Assembly (NCBI GenBank): GCA_013289685.1
Contig: JABCZL010000005.1
Location: forward strand, 248,001-312,000
Length of the DNA: 64,000 nucleotides
Reading direction: 5' to 3'
DNA from: Acidobacteriota bacterium
GTDB taxonomy: Bacteria > Acidobacteriota > Terriglobia > Terriglobales > Acidobacteriaceae
The notes under the pieces are model-generated. The model saw nothing but the letters and a program-made list of their open reading frames with translations. It was not told the DNA's origin and did not search any database. Position numbers and translations under genes: made by a program. The first letter of the stretch is position 1. Each line of letters starts with the position of its first letter. Shown here piece after piece: positions 1-10,400 of this stretch.

Positions 1-175
1 CTACCGCTCCGTGTCTTCTTTGATACAGTGTCTGCCGCGAGATACACTGCCGCTTACCCCTCACACGCTTAAAACCCGCTACTAGATTGAAACCTCAATT
101 TGGTCCGTGCTTTGCTTTCTAATTTGCAACACCGGGGTCGCGGTTTATAGTTCAGTGTCCCGGCCAAGAGGAGCT

Positions 176-2101
176 ATGAAGCGATCCTCCGTCGAATCCG
201 TGCGTGCAGCGGTTGTGGTTGGCCTGATTGCAGGGGTCGTGCTGGGAACGCTGGTGATATGGCGCAGTTCGCGGGCGATGCGTTCCGCCGCCGAGGATGT
301 CCGCGCCGAGCACGAGTTTCGTTTCGCCGTGCGACCGCTGGCTCCCGCGCTCAACAGCGGATTCGAGGCGGTCAGTTCTCCCGCGGTTTTTCTGCAGGCG
401 GCGCGCTTTCAGGATCATCTCTACTTGGCGGGGCCTGCCGGGTTGCAGGAGTATACGCCGGAGGGTTCGCTGATCCATCAATATGCGGTCGGTGGCGAAC
501 TGCCAGGATCGCCCCTGGTTGCGCTGGCTCCGGCGGTTCTGGCGGATTCGCGAGAACCAGAGCTGATCATCGCCACGGCTAACGACGGACTCCTTGCTTT
601 CGACGGCCGAGCCTTCCGCCAGATTCTGCCCGCCGCTGCGGATGCCCGCGCCATCACTGCGATCCTGCCGGTTGCTTCCGGACATCTTTTGATTGGAACC
701 AGGAAGCGCGGCGTTCTGGTCTACGACGGAAAGGAGATTACTGTCCTCCATCCTACGCTCGACGCACTTTATGTGACCGCGCTCGCCGGCAACGAATCCG
801 ATTTATGGGTGGCGACGCTGAATCGCGGCGTACTGCACTTTCACGCGGGCGAGACGGACAGCTTCGCCGAGGCTCAGGGGCTGCCTGATCCGCAGGTGCA
901 GTCACTGGCAATTTCCGGCGACAGCACTTACGCCGGCACAGCAACCGGAGTCGCCGTCTTCAGCGGCGGACGCTTCTCGCGCGTGCTGGCTCCGGGAGTG
1001 CTCGCGACTGCGCTGCTGGCCACGCCCAACCAGCTCTACGTGGGGTCGGAGGATCAAGGCGTGATCGCCATTCCTCTGGAAGGCCGTCGCCCGAATCCGA
1101 ACCTGGGGCCGGGCGCGCAATTGGCGGAAGTGCGGCAACTGTTCACCTCGGGGGACGCAGTGTTTGCCGTCGCCCGGAGCGGTCTCTATCGCATGAACGC
1201 GCACGGCTTCGGGTGGCAGCGAGTGCTTGAGACCGGCGCCACCGTGCTGATCGACCGCAACATTTCCGCGCTGGCCGCGGACGCCTCCGGACACGTGTGG
1301 GTCGGCTACTTCGATCGCGGGCTCGATCTGCTTGCTTCCGACAACAGCCGCGCCCGGCATGTCGAAGACGAGCACGTGTTTTGCATCAATCGAATTTTGC
1401 CGGATGCGAAGACCGGCGCGATCGACATCGCCACCGCCAACGGCCTGGTTCGGTTTGACGACTCGGGCAGCGAACAGCAGGTGTTGACGCACGCTGACGG
1501 GCTCATCGCCGACCACGTCACCGATGTAGTGTCCTACCGCGGCGGTCTGGCGCTCGCCACTCCTGCGGGCTTGACCTTCCTCGATGCCAGCGGCGCGCGC
1601 AGCATGTATGCGTTTCATGGCTTGGTAAGCAATCACGTGTACGCACTCGGCGTTTCCGGCGATGAACTGATGGCGGGAACTTTGGGTGGCTTGTCGCTGC
1701 TGAACAAAGGCGACATTGCAGCGAGCTTCACGACGACCACTTCGAACCTGAAGCACAACTGGATTACCGCCGTGGTTCCGGTCGGCCCGGAGTGGATGGT
1801 GGGCACGTACGGCGCTGGCATTCTCGGCCTCGACCGTTCCGGACGCTTCCACTCCTTCGAAGTTGGTTCCGGCGAGTTCGAAGTGAATCCCAATGCCATG
1901 CTTGTGCTGCCCAATTTCGTGCTCGCCGGAACACTGGGTCAAGGTTTGTATCTTTACGATCGCCAGTCCGGGCGCTGGTCAGTGATCCACGACGGCTTGC
2001 CTTCATTGAACGTAACTGCGATCACCGCCGCCAACGGATACATCTACATCGGCACAGATAACGGTCTGGTCCGCATACCAGAGCAGAAGCTGCACTCATG
2101 A
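176..2101 (+). CDS. Membrane-anchored beta-propeller protein (two-component-regulator-propeller repeats)
   Basis: 641-residue protein. The ATG at 176 is chosen because AAGAGGAG lies just upstream and the protein then opens with a positively charged tip and one hydrophobic segment (about residues 10-29), i.e. a signal anchor; an upstream in-frame start at 107 has no such support. The rest is about a dozen 40-50 residue repeats, most with a core of the type (L/V)xxGTxxxGLxxxD, as in the Reg_prop repeats of sensor propellers, predicting one or two beta-propellers outside the membrane. No kinase, enzyme or DNA-binding domain follows, so it is likely a binding or scaffold protein. The stop overlaps the next start (ATGA), so it is translationally coupled to the VIT-vWA gene and heads a six-gene run. 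Function unknown. Confidence 0.8.
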   Translation: MKRSSVESVRAAVVVGLIAGVVLGTLVIWRSSRAMRSAAEDVRAEHEFRFAVRPLAPALNSGFEAVSSPAVFLQAARFQDHLYLAGPAGLQEYTPEGSLIHQYAVGGELPGSPLVALAPAVLADSREPELIIATANDGLLAFDGRAFRQILPAAADARAITAILPVASGHLLIGTRKRGVLVYDGKEITVLHPTLDALYVTALAGNESDLWVATLNRGVLHFHAGETDSFAEAQGLPDPQVQSLAISGDSTYAGTATGVAVFSGGRFSRVLAPGVLATALLATPNQLYVGSEDQGVIAIPLEGRRPNPNLGPGAQLAEVRQLFTSGDAVFAVARSGLYRMNAHGFGWQRVLETGATVLIDRNISALAADASGHVWVGYFDRGLDLLASDNSRARHVEDEHVFCINRILPDAKTGAIDIATANGLVRFDDSGSEQQVLTHADGLIADHVTDVVSYRGGLALATPAGLTFLDASGARSMYAFHGLVSNHVYALGVSGDELMAGTLGGLSLLNKGDIAASFTTTTSNLKHNWITAVVPVGPEWMVGTYGAGILGLDRSGRFHSFEVGSGEFEVNPNAMLVLPNFVLAGTLGQGLYLYDRQSGRWSVIHDGLPSLNVTAITAANGYIYIGTDNGLVRIPEQKLHS

Positions 2102-4473
2102 AAAAGCTGGTCTTATCAGTTCTCATTACGCTACTGACTTCGGCGCCGCTTCGTGGTGACGCGGGTGTCCTGATCCCGCGCGACAAGCAGCAGCCGAATC
2201 CCGCGATTCTTTCGCTCGAGGAAATGGAAATCACCGTCCGCATCGACAACGGGGACGCACGCGTCTTCGTGCGCCAGGTGTTTGCCAACCACACCGGCGC
2301 GATTGAAGAAGGGAACTATATTTTCGCTCTGCCCAGCCATTCGACGATCTCTGATTTTGCCACGTGGGACGGGCCGGTGCGCCTGCCGGCGGTGATCCTC
2401 GAACGCAAGCGCGCCGAAGAGATCTACAACCAGCTCAAGCAGCAATCGATTGACCCCGGCCTGCTCCAGATGGGCGAACGCGGCGCGGAGGAAGCCAAAC
2501 GCAGTTCGGTCTTTAGCGCGCGTATTGCTCCGATTCCGGCGTGGGGCACGAAACGGCTGGAAATCGAGTATCACGAGTCGATTCCGGTCGAGAATCTGAA
2601 ATCGTACTTTGCGATACCGCTGCGCCCGGATGCTTATTCGGCGCAGGCCGCGGCGCATTTGCGCATCAATTTCGAGTTGCACTCGGCGCACGCCATTCGC
2701 AACTTCGAGGCGCCAGCCAAATTATTCCCGATGCAGATCGACCAGAACACACCTCACCTGGTGCAGGGCCACTTCGAAGGACAGAATATCAATCTGGGGG
2801 AAGACTTCGTTGCCACTTACGACCTTGATCCGGCCGCTTCCGACACGTTGCAGTTGTTGACGTACAGAAACCCTGTGAGCGGCCAGCCTTCGCCGACCGA
2901 GACTGCACCCGTCCGCAGCACGAATGAGCCCGGATTTTTCGAGGCAGAGGCATTGCTGGGTTTTGGAAGCGCTGTCGCTTCGGCTGGAAGCGTTCCTAAC
3001 GGCACACCGAAGACGGTGATCGTACTGTTCGATACATCGCTGTCGATGCAATGGGAGAAGCTGGAACGCAGCTACCAGGCTCTCGAAACACTGCTGCACA
3101 CGCTGCGGCCCGCGGATCACTTCGGGTTGGTGCTCTTCAACACCGAAACTCAGGTTGTGCCCGTGAGTTCGGCGGATCCGGCCAGCGTTCAGCACGCCAT
3201 TGATTCTGTTCGCGCCAGCCGGTTGCGTGGCGGCACCGATCTGCAGCGCGCTCTGCAGACCGGTCTGCAGCAAGCTTCCGCGCCGGGAGCAAGCAATACC
3301 TATCTGGTGATTCTGAGCGACGGCGGCGCGACCCGCGGTCCCATTCAGAATGGAAAACTCGCCGCCTGGTATGCGTCCGCGTGGCAGCAACTCCCCGACA
3401 CGCAACGCCCGCGCACCTACATTCTGGCCGTCGGCGACGACGCCAACCTGCCGCTATTTCGCATGCTGGCCCGGCAAGACGGGCTGCTCGAACAAGTGCT
3501 TTCCACAGAGCCTATGGAATTTAAGCTGAACTCGTTTCTGTCGAAGATCGGCCGCAGCCCGGTCGGCCAACTCGGTCTCTCAGTCACACCGGATGCTGCG
3601 GTCGATACGGTCTATCCCCTGCAGGCCTCGACCTTCTCAGGAGCACTCGCCTCGTGGGTGGGACGCTATCAGAAGCCGCAGGAGAACGTCGGTTTCGCCG
3701 TGCATGGCGTGCGTGACGGCGCCGCGGTGCAACTTACGGGTAAGACCAGTTTGCCGCGGGAATCGTTCGATCATCCGCAGTTGCCCCGGCTGTGGGCGCG
3801 GGCCCGGGTCGATGCGCTGCTGGAGAAAATCGAGCGCGACGGAGAAGACCAGGCCACCATCGACGAAATCATCCGCCTCGCACGCCAGTACAAATTCGTC
3901 ACGCCCTACACTTCGTTTCTGGCGGTGCCGCGCGCCCTTCTGCGGCCGCGCGTGATCCGCCCCGGTGACCCCATTCTTCGCGTCAAGACCGACGAATCCA
4001 TCAAGTCCGTCATCGCCCTGTTTCCTTTCGGGCTGGTGCAGCCGCTGCGCTATCTTTCGTCGGAAGACGTTTGGCAGACGCGTTTTCTAGCGCCCACCGA
4101 CATGCAGGATGGAACCTACACGGTGCGGCTCATCCTGCGCGATCAGGCGGGGCACACGTATCGCGAGTCGAAAACATTCGTGATTGCCAGCAAGCCGCCC
4201 GTGGTGCAAGTGAAGCTTGATCGCAGGCGATTTCAGCGCGGCGAAAATATTGATCTGCGGGTCAGCGCGTCCGAGAGCACGCGCACCCTGGTGGCGCGAA
4301 TGGAAGGCGCTGTGCCGGTTGCGTTGCGTTGGGACGCGAAGTCCGGCGCGAATACCGGCGCCCTCAGGATTCCTGACGAGACCATCCCCGGCACTCACAA
4401 GCTGACCGTCACTGCCGAGGATATTGCTCACAATATTGGTACGCAGGAGGTGCAGATTGAAGTACTTCCTTGA
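2098..4473 (+). CDS. Exported VIT and von Willebrand factor A domain protein
   Basis: 791 residues. A Sec signal peptide (residues 1-20) is followed by a vault-protein-inter-alpha-trypsin (VIT) domain (about 30-170), a vWA domain (about 303-490) with an intact MIDAS (DTSLS at 312-316, GGTD at 378-381, LSDGG at 406-410), and C-terminal beta-rich, Ig-like segments. Proteins of this type bind partners through a metal ion and sit in the periplasm or at the surface of many Acidobacteriota and Proteobacteria; the ligand is not known here. It overlaps its upstream neighbour by 4 bases, and its own 3' end carries the ribosome-binding site and start of the TPR gene, so the three should be made together. 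An adhesion or envelope-complex role is inference. Confidence 0.9.
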   Translation: MKKLVLSVLITLLTSAPLRGDAGVLIPRDKQQPNPAILSLEEMEITVRIDNGDARVFVRQVFANHTGAIEEGNYIFALPSHSTISDFATWDGPVRLPAVILERKRAEEIYNQLKQQSIDPGLLQMGERGAEEAKRSSVFSARIAPIPAWGTKRLEIEYHESIPVENLKSYFAIPLRPDAYSAQAAAHLRINFELHSAHAIRNFEAPAKLFPMQIDQNTPHLVQGHFEGQNINLGEDFVATYDLDPAASDTLQLLTYRNPVSGQPSPTETAPVRSTNEPGFFEAEALLGFGSAVASAGSVPNGTPKTVIVLFDTSLSMQWEKLERSYQALETLLHTLRPADHFGLVLFNTETQVVPVSSADPASVQHAIDSVRASRLRGGTDLQRALQTGLQQASAPGASNTYLVILSDGGATRGPIQNGKLAAWYASAWQQLPDTQRPRTYILAVGDDANLPLFRMLARQDGLLEQVLSTEPMEFKLNSFLSKIGRSPVGQLGLSVTPDAAVDTVYPLQASTFSGALASWVGRYQKPQENVGFAVHGVRDGAAVQLTGKTSLPRESFDHPQLPRLWARARVDALLEKIERDGEDQATIDEIIRLARQYKFVTPYTSFLAVPRALLRPRVIRPGDPILRVKTDESIKSVIALFPFGLVQPLRYLSSEDVWQTRFLAPTDMQDGTYTVRLILRDQAGHTYRESKTFVIASKPPVVQVKLDRRRFQRGENIDLRVSASESTRTLVARMEGAVPVALRWDAKSGANTGALRIPDETIPGTHKLTVTAEDIAHNIGTQEVQIEVLP

Positions 4474-7400
4474 TTCATCGTTGCGGCGCGTGCGTCTGGT
4501 CGCGCTCGTAATATTCTTCGCTGCCGTCGGCGGGACTATCTCTGCGATCGGCGAGTTGCCCGCGTGGATTCGCAACATCGACGCCAGCAGTGCGCTTGAA
4601 GCTGTTTTTTTTCGCATGATGTCATTGCCGAACGGTGCGGTCGCGTTTCGCCGTCCCCCGAGCGAGACTCGCCCGGCGCTGACGGGCCTGATCAAGACTC
4701 AGCCGCGCAACGCCGAGTTGTACTCGCTGCGTGCCCTGGAGGATGAACAGCAGCTTGACTTCTCCGCAGCCGAGTCTGACTGGAAGGCGTACGTCGACAA
4801 TTCTTCCGAGAAGGTCAGCGCACAACTTGCGCTCGCCGATTTCTATCATCACCGTCTCCGACCGGGGGATGAAATCAAGACGCTGTCGCTGGTGGGGAAC
4901 GCTCCTCCCGTCGCCGCGGAAAAGCTGATTCCATCCGCGCAACAGCGCTCCTGGCAGGCGTTTGAGCGCATCTTTGGAATCATTCAGGCCCAGGGCTTGC
5001 CGAAGGACGTTTCCATTTCCCGGTATCGTGCTTGGATCGCTCGCTATCCCGACGAATCATCGCTTTACGCGCAGTTGCTGCAATTCCTGGTCGCGGAGAA
5101 AGAGTATTCAGCGGCCGGGCAACTCATTGCCGACTACCACAAGCAATTTCCCGGCGACCAGATTTTCCCAGTGAAGGCGAAAGCCATGGTGGAATATCGC
5201 CGCGGCTCGGTTCGCGAAGGTTTGTCCGTGTACGAGCAAAGTTTCCAGCCGCTCTGGGATCCACAGTTAGTGAAGAGTTATTTCGACCTTCTGCGCGACA
5301 CGCAGAACCTGCGCAAGTTCCGCGACGATGCACATGCGGCTCTGGTGGCGAACCCGGAAGATCTCAACGCTACCGCGCGCATCTTTTATTACTACCAGCA
5401 GCAAGGCAAAACCGATGTGGCGCAGCAGGCGATCGCCGACCTCCGACTGCGCAAGGAAGCCGCGAAGTCGCCGTGGACCTCGCAGGAACTCTACGTCTGC
5501 GCCCGCCTGCTGGAAGACATTCACGCCTACCCCGAGTCGGCGCGCTACTACTTCGCGCTCTACAACAGCAATGGTAATAGTAAAGATCTGCCGGACGCGC
5601 AGGCGACTGCCATCGCCGGCCTCACCGGTCTCCTACTGACCGCGCCGGAAACCCCGATTCGTCTAGGCTCCGAGGAATTATCCATGTATCGCGACATCGC
5701 CACCATGGACCAGGGCCCCGGTTATCTGAACGGAATTCTGTCGTTGATCCTGAACACGACTCAGCCGGCTTCGCAGTATGCCGACGAAGAGCAGCGGGCC
5801 GTGCCGTACTTCCATCGCTCACGCGCCGTGGAACTGCTGACGCTGCTGGATGCGAAGTTTCCGATTGCCACGCGTCGAGCGGAGTTGCATGCGCAACTGC
5901 TCGAGTTCTATTCCAACTCTGGAGAAAGTGACGCGGTCATCCAGGGCGGGCGCGAGTTTCTCGCGAATTTTCCGAATGCTTCGCAGCGCACGTCGGTCGC
6001 ATTGCTGATGGCGGACGCATACGCGCGCAAGGACGACACCAAGAACGAGTTCGCGATTTACGATTCGGTTCTGCAGGAACTTGCGGCCAAGGCGCAGAAT
6101 GTGCCTCTTGGATCGGCCGAAGGATTATACAACTCCGCCAACTATGCCCAGCGCTCGTCCGATGCGAGCGCGAACAACGCATCGGACGCGGAAGGCGAAG
6201 AGGGCGGAGACGGTCAACCAGGCGATACGTCGGGGGAGAACCCGCGTCCCACGCAAAGAGTGAGCCAGTCGTTTCAGCTGGGTGCGACGGCATCCCCCAC
6301 ACAGCGAACGGGTGCGCGCTCGCCGGAATACGCGAGCGTTTTGGAGCGCTATCTTGCGCGCCTGGTGCAGATGAAACAGATTCCGCCGGCGCTGTCGGTG
6401 CTGAGCCACGAGATCGATCGCAACCCCGACGATCCCGGCCTGTATGAACGTCTCGCAGTATTTCTCGATCAGAACCGGCTGGGTTCGCAGCAGGAAGAAA
6501 TCTACCGCCGGGCTCTGGCCCGCTTCTCCGACAAATCCTGGTACGACAAGCTGGCGCGGTTCTATCTGCGTTACAAAAGAGACTCTGACTTCGAACAGTT
6601 GACCCGGGACGCTGTGAAGACCTTCCAGGGCAGTGAGCTAGAACAATATTTCAGTCATGTGGTCGGGGGCGGCTCGGTGCTTTACCTCCGGCTGAACCTG
6701 TATGCCAACCACCGCTTTCCGCACAATCCGGTGTTTGTCCGCAATCTTCTCATGGCCTACCAGTCGCCCGCTACGCGAGATACCGCTGCCTGGGAATCGT
6801 TGCTGCGCCAGCACTGGTTCGAAGACGCCGCGCTGCGGAACCGGTTCTTCGAGTTTCTTTCGTCGCGAGGCAAGCTGGAATCGGAACTCAGCGCGATCCG
6901 CCAGAGCGCGCCCGACGCTGCGAGTTGGGAGAAAAATCCCGCTGCCGCGGACTTCCTGGCGTACGCCAACTTGTGGCGTTCGCATTTCGAGGAAAGCGCT
7001 CCGGTTCTGAAGTCGCTCGCCGCGCAATATCCGGCGGAGGCTGAAATCGGCCATACCGCCTCGTCGGTGTATCGTTCGCTGGCGTATTTCGAGCCCGCAG
7101 ACACCGCGGTTGCGGCGAAGATTGAAGACAATCTCCTGCAGGCCAGCCCTGCCGACACCGAGATCATGGCGCGCATCGGCGATATTTATGCCGACCGCGA
7201 ACTATTTGCCCAAGCCGCGCCCTACTGGGAGCGCATCCCGCAGGTTGCACCCGGCCAGCCTGACGGTTATCTCGAAGCGGCCACGATCTATTGGGACTAC
7301 TTTGATTTCGAGAATGCTCTCAGGCTGCTCAGCAAGGGGCGCGATCGTCTAGCGAATCCGAGTCTCTATTCTTACGAAGCCGGAGCGATCTATGAAAACC

Positions 7401-10400
7401 AGCGAAATTACCCACACGCCATCGACGAGTACGTGAAGGGCGCGCTCGGCGCGCCAGAGTCATCTGCGGAACTCCGCTTGATGCAATTGGCACGCCGCCC
7501 CAAATTCCGCGATCTGGTGGATCATAGCACGGCCAAGATCGCAACCATTCCCAATGCGCCCATGCCTGCGGTATTGCTGCGGATGAAGGTGCTGGAGACG
7601 CAGGAGCGCAAGCCGGAGATGGAAGCTTTTCTTGACTCCCTTGCCAACGGCACCACGTCCATTGAACAAGCCGAGGAGATCGAGACTCTAGCGCAGCAGA
7701 AATCTCTCGAAACGGTCCGCCAGCACGCGCTGGAAAAGCAGGCTGCCCTGACCACTGACCCGATTACTCGTCTGCAACTGCGCTACGCCTTGATCCAGCT
7801 GTATGAGAGCCGCAAGGATTTCGCGGCCGCGCAAAAAAACGTCGAGTCGCTTTACCACGAGAATCCCAAAATCCTCGGCGTAGTGCGCTCGACCGTCGAT
7901 TTCTACTGGCGCATGAAGATGCAGACGCAGGCCATTTCCGTGCTGCTGCAAGCCGCGAAAAATGCCTATCCTTCCCTGAATGCGCAATTCACCTACGAAG
8001 CTGCGCGCAAATCGACCGACGCGAAGCAGTTTCAGCAGGCACGCGACCTGCTCGCCAGTTTGTTGAAGGATTCTCCCTACAACGGTGAGTATCTTGCCGC
8101 TGTCGCCGACACCTATGCGCAGGCCAACGATGACCGCGGGCTGGAGCAGTTTTATCTGGAGAAGATTGCTCTTTTCCGCAGCGCGCCGCTTCCCGCCGAT
8201 ACGCGAAAGGCGCAGATCGCCGCATTGCGCCGTGGCCTCATCCCCGCACTCACTCGCATGAATAACTATGCAGGCGCGGTGGATCAATACATCGAACTCA
8301 TCAACAACTTTCCCGAGGATGACACGCTGGTTACGGAAGCCGCCCTGTATGCTCAGCGCTACCAGCGGCAGCAGCAACTCGTCGATTTCTATGCCAAGAC
8401 TGTGGCGCAGTCTCCGCGCGACTATCGCTGGTCGATGGTGCTGGCGCGCACGCACACGAATCTGGAAAACTACCCGGCCGCCATCGATACCTATGCCAAG
8501 TCGATCGCAATTCGTCCCGACCGCGCCGATTTGTATACGGCGCGTGCCGGACTCGAAGAGCGCCTGATGCGCTTCGATGAAGCTGCCGCCGATTACGAAC
8601 ATATTTACCAACTGGCCTACAAAGATCCGCAATGGATGGAGAAGGTGGCCGCGGTTCGCGCCCGGCAGGGAAAGACCAAAGAAGTTGTCGCGGCGTTGCA
8701 GGCCGCGCTGATCGACGGCCGCCCGGACAATGCCGGCAATTATTTCGAAGTGGCGCGCCGTCTTGAGAGCTGGGGAATGCTGGAGCAGGCGCGGGGCTTC
8801 GCCGAGCAAGGAGTCTCCAAGGCCGGTCCAGATTTGCTGGCCGGCGCGGAGCACCACGCCGGTGCGAATGCCTACGTCCGCATCCTTACTCGACTGCGCC
8901 AGCATGAACAGGCGTACGTCACCTTGCACAAGGCTCTCGACGAATCCTCGGCCAACCTGCCCGTTATTAAGGAGCAGATGGTGAAGCAAGGTATTGCCGG
9001 GATGACCGATGCTCAGTGGCGTGAGAACACGCGGCGCACGCGCATCGAGACAGCGCGCACCGGGATGGCGAGTGCCCTGCAGGAGATGGGAAGCGCGGTG
9101 AACACTTATTTCACGCCCGAGGAGCGTTTGGCCTTCGCTCACTTCGCCGAATCGAAACGCAGCGGCATGGCTCTGGACGATGTTGGAAGTTTCGCGATTC
9201 CGTTGACAGTGAATGCTGCTCTCGCCGACCAGGAAGCCCACTGGCGTTTTGAGTGGATGATGCAGCGCGCGGGGCTGCCAAATTCGTACACCAACACTCA
9301 GCCATTGATCGACCTGCAACGGCGGCGCGGCCGCTTCACGGAACTCGCATCGCAGATGGAGCAATACGCACGAGTCGTGTCTTCGATAGAGCGAGCCGCG
9401 CCGTTGCTAGCGGCAGCCGATGCCCACCGTTCTGCCGGCGACGAACCAAACGAACTGCGTCTGCTTTCCAGTGTTTTCTCCATGAATGGTCTCGACGTCA
9501 ACCGAGAGCAGCGGTATTTCCAGTTACTGCTGGCGCGGCAGGCGCAGGATCTTGTTCACATAGCTTCGACATGGCCCGTGGCATCGGGCGAACGGGCCGC
9601 GAACTATGTGGTCGCGCACGGCAGCGCAGAATTGTCCCACGCTGTGGTGCAGGCGCGTGGACATGCTCGCCCGCCGGTTTGGAGCAAAGCGTACAATGCG
9701 CTCGTAGGGCTGTATTTCGCTGAACCAACGCCGCAGGTGAACAATGCGTTTCTCGGCGCCCTCGGCGATGACCCGATCGGCGTGCGCCTTGCGCGCCCAG
9801 TCGATCGCGCGCAGCAACTCGCGGGCAACATTTGGTTCTACTATGGATCGCGTTATGGTGAATATCTGGGTGCTGCAAAACTGGGCAACCCGGAGGATTT
9901 TCTCCCTGCCATTCTCGAGGAGAGTCCGGCGAGCGCTTCCGGATACCTGACTCTCGCCGACTACTACGCCGGCGCCGCCGACACGAAGCACGCTATTGCC
10001 GATTACCAGCACGCGCTTGAACTCTCACCCAACCGGCCGGATGTGTATGACAGTCTCGCGGTCGCCTACTACAAGCAGGGCGATCGTCTGGCGGCGCTGG
10101 CACAGTGGAAGCAGGCCTTCACGGTGCTCTCCGACCAGCTCAACGGCGCGCACCTCGCCGAAAGTTTCTGGGCTGACTTTGGGCGCACCTGCGATCAACT
10201 GGCCGCGCGCCACTTGTTCGCCGAGCTGAAGCCCGACACCGACGCCATCATCCGTACCTATCTCCGGCACAATGGAAACTACCGTTCGAACGCCCTGCTG
10301 CACCCAGCATACGCAGCTGCGGGCGATCCAGCGGCTGCGACCGCGTGGCTTTTGGATCTTTCTTCCGTGGCGCATGATCCGCCGGTCATTCTCGCCGATG

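Noticed and set aside
1..175. Promoter for the six-gene envelope cluster
   Set aside because: A TTGAAA (87-92) has no -10 at a normal distance, and TAATTT (120-125) has no matching -35. Promoter may lie here or upstream of the window.
7688..9364. 558-residue - strand frame inside the giant TPR gene
   Set aside because: Shadow frame without signal, motif or ribosome-binding site; the TPR frame runs through uninterrupted.
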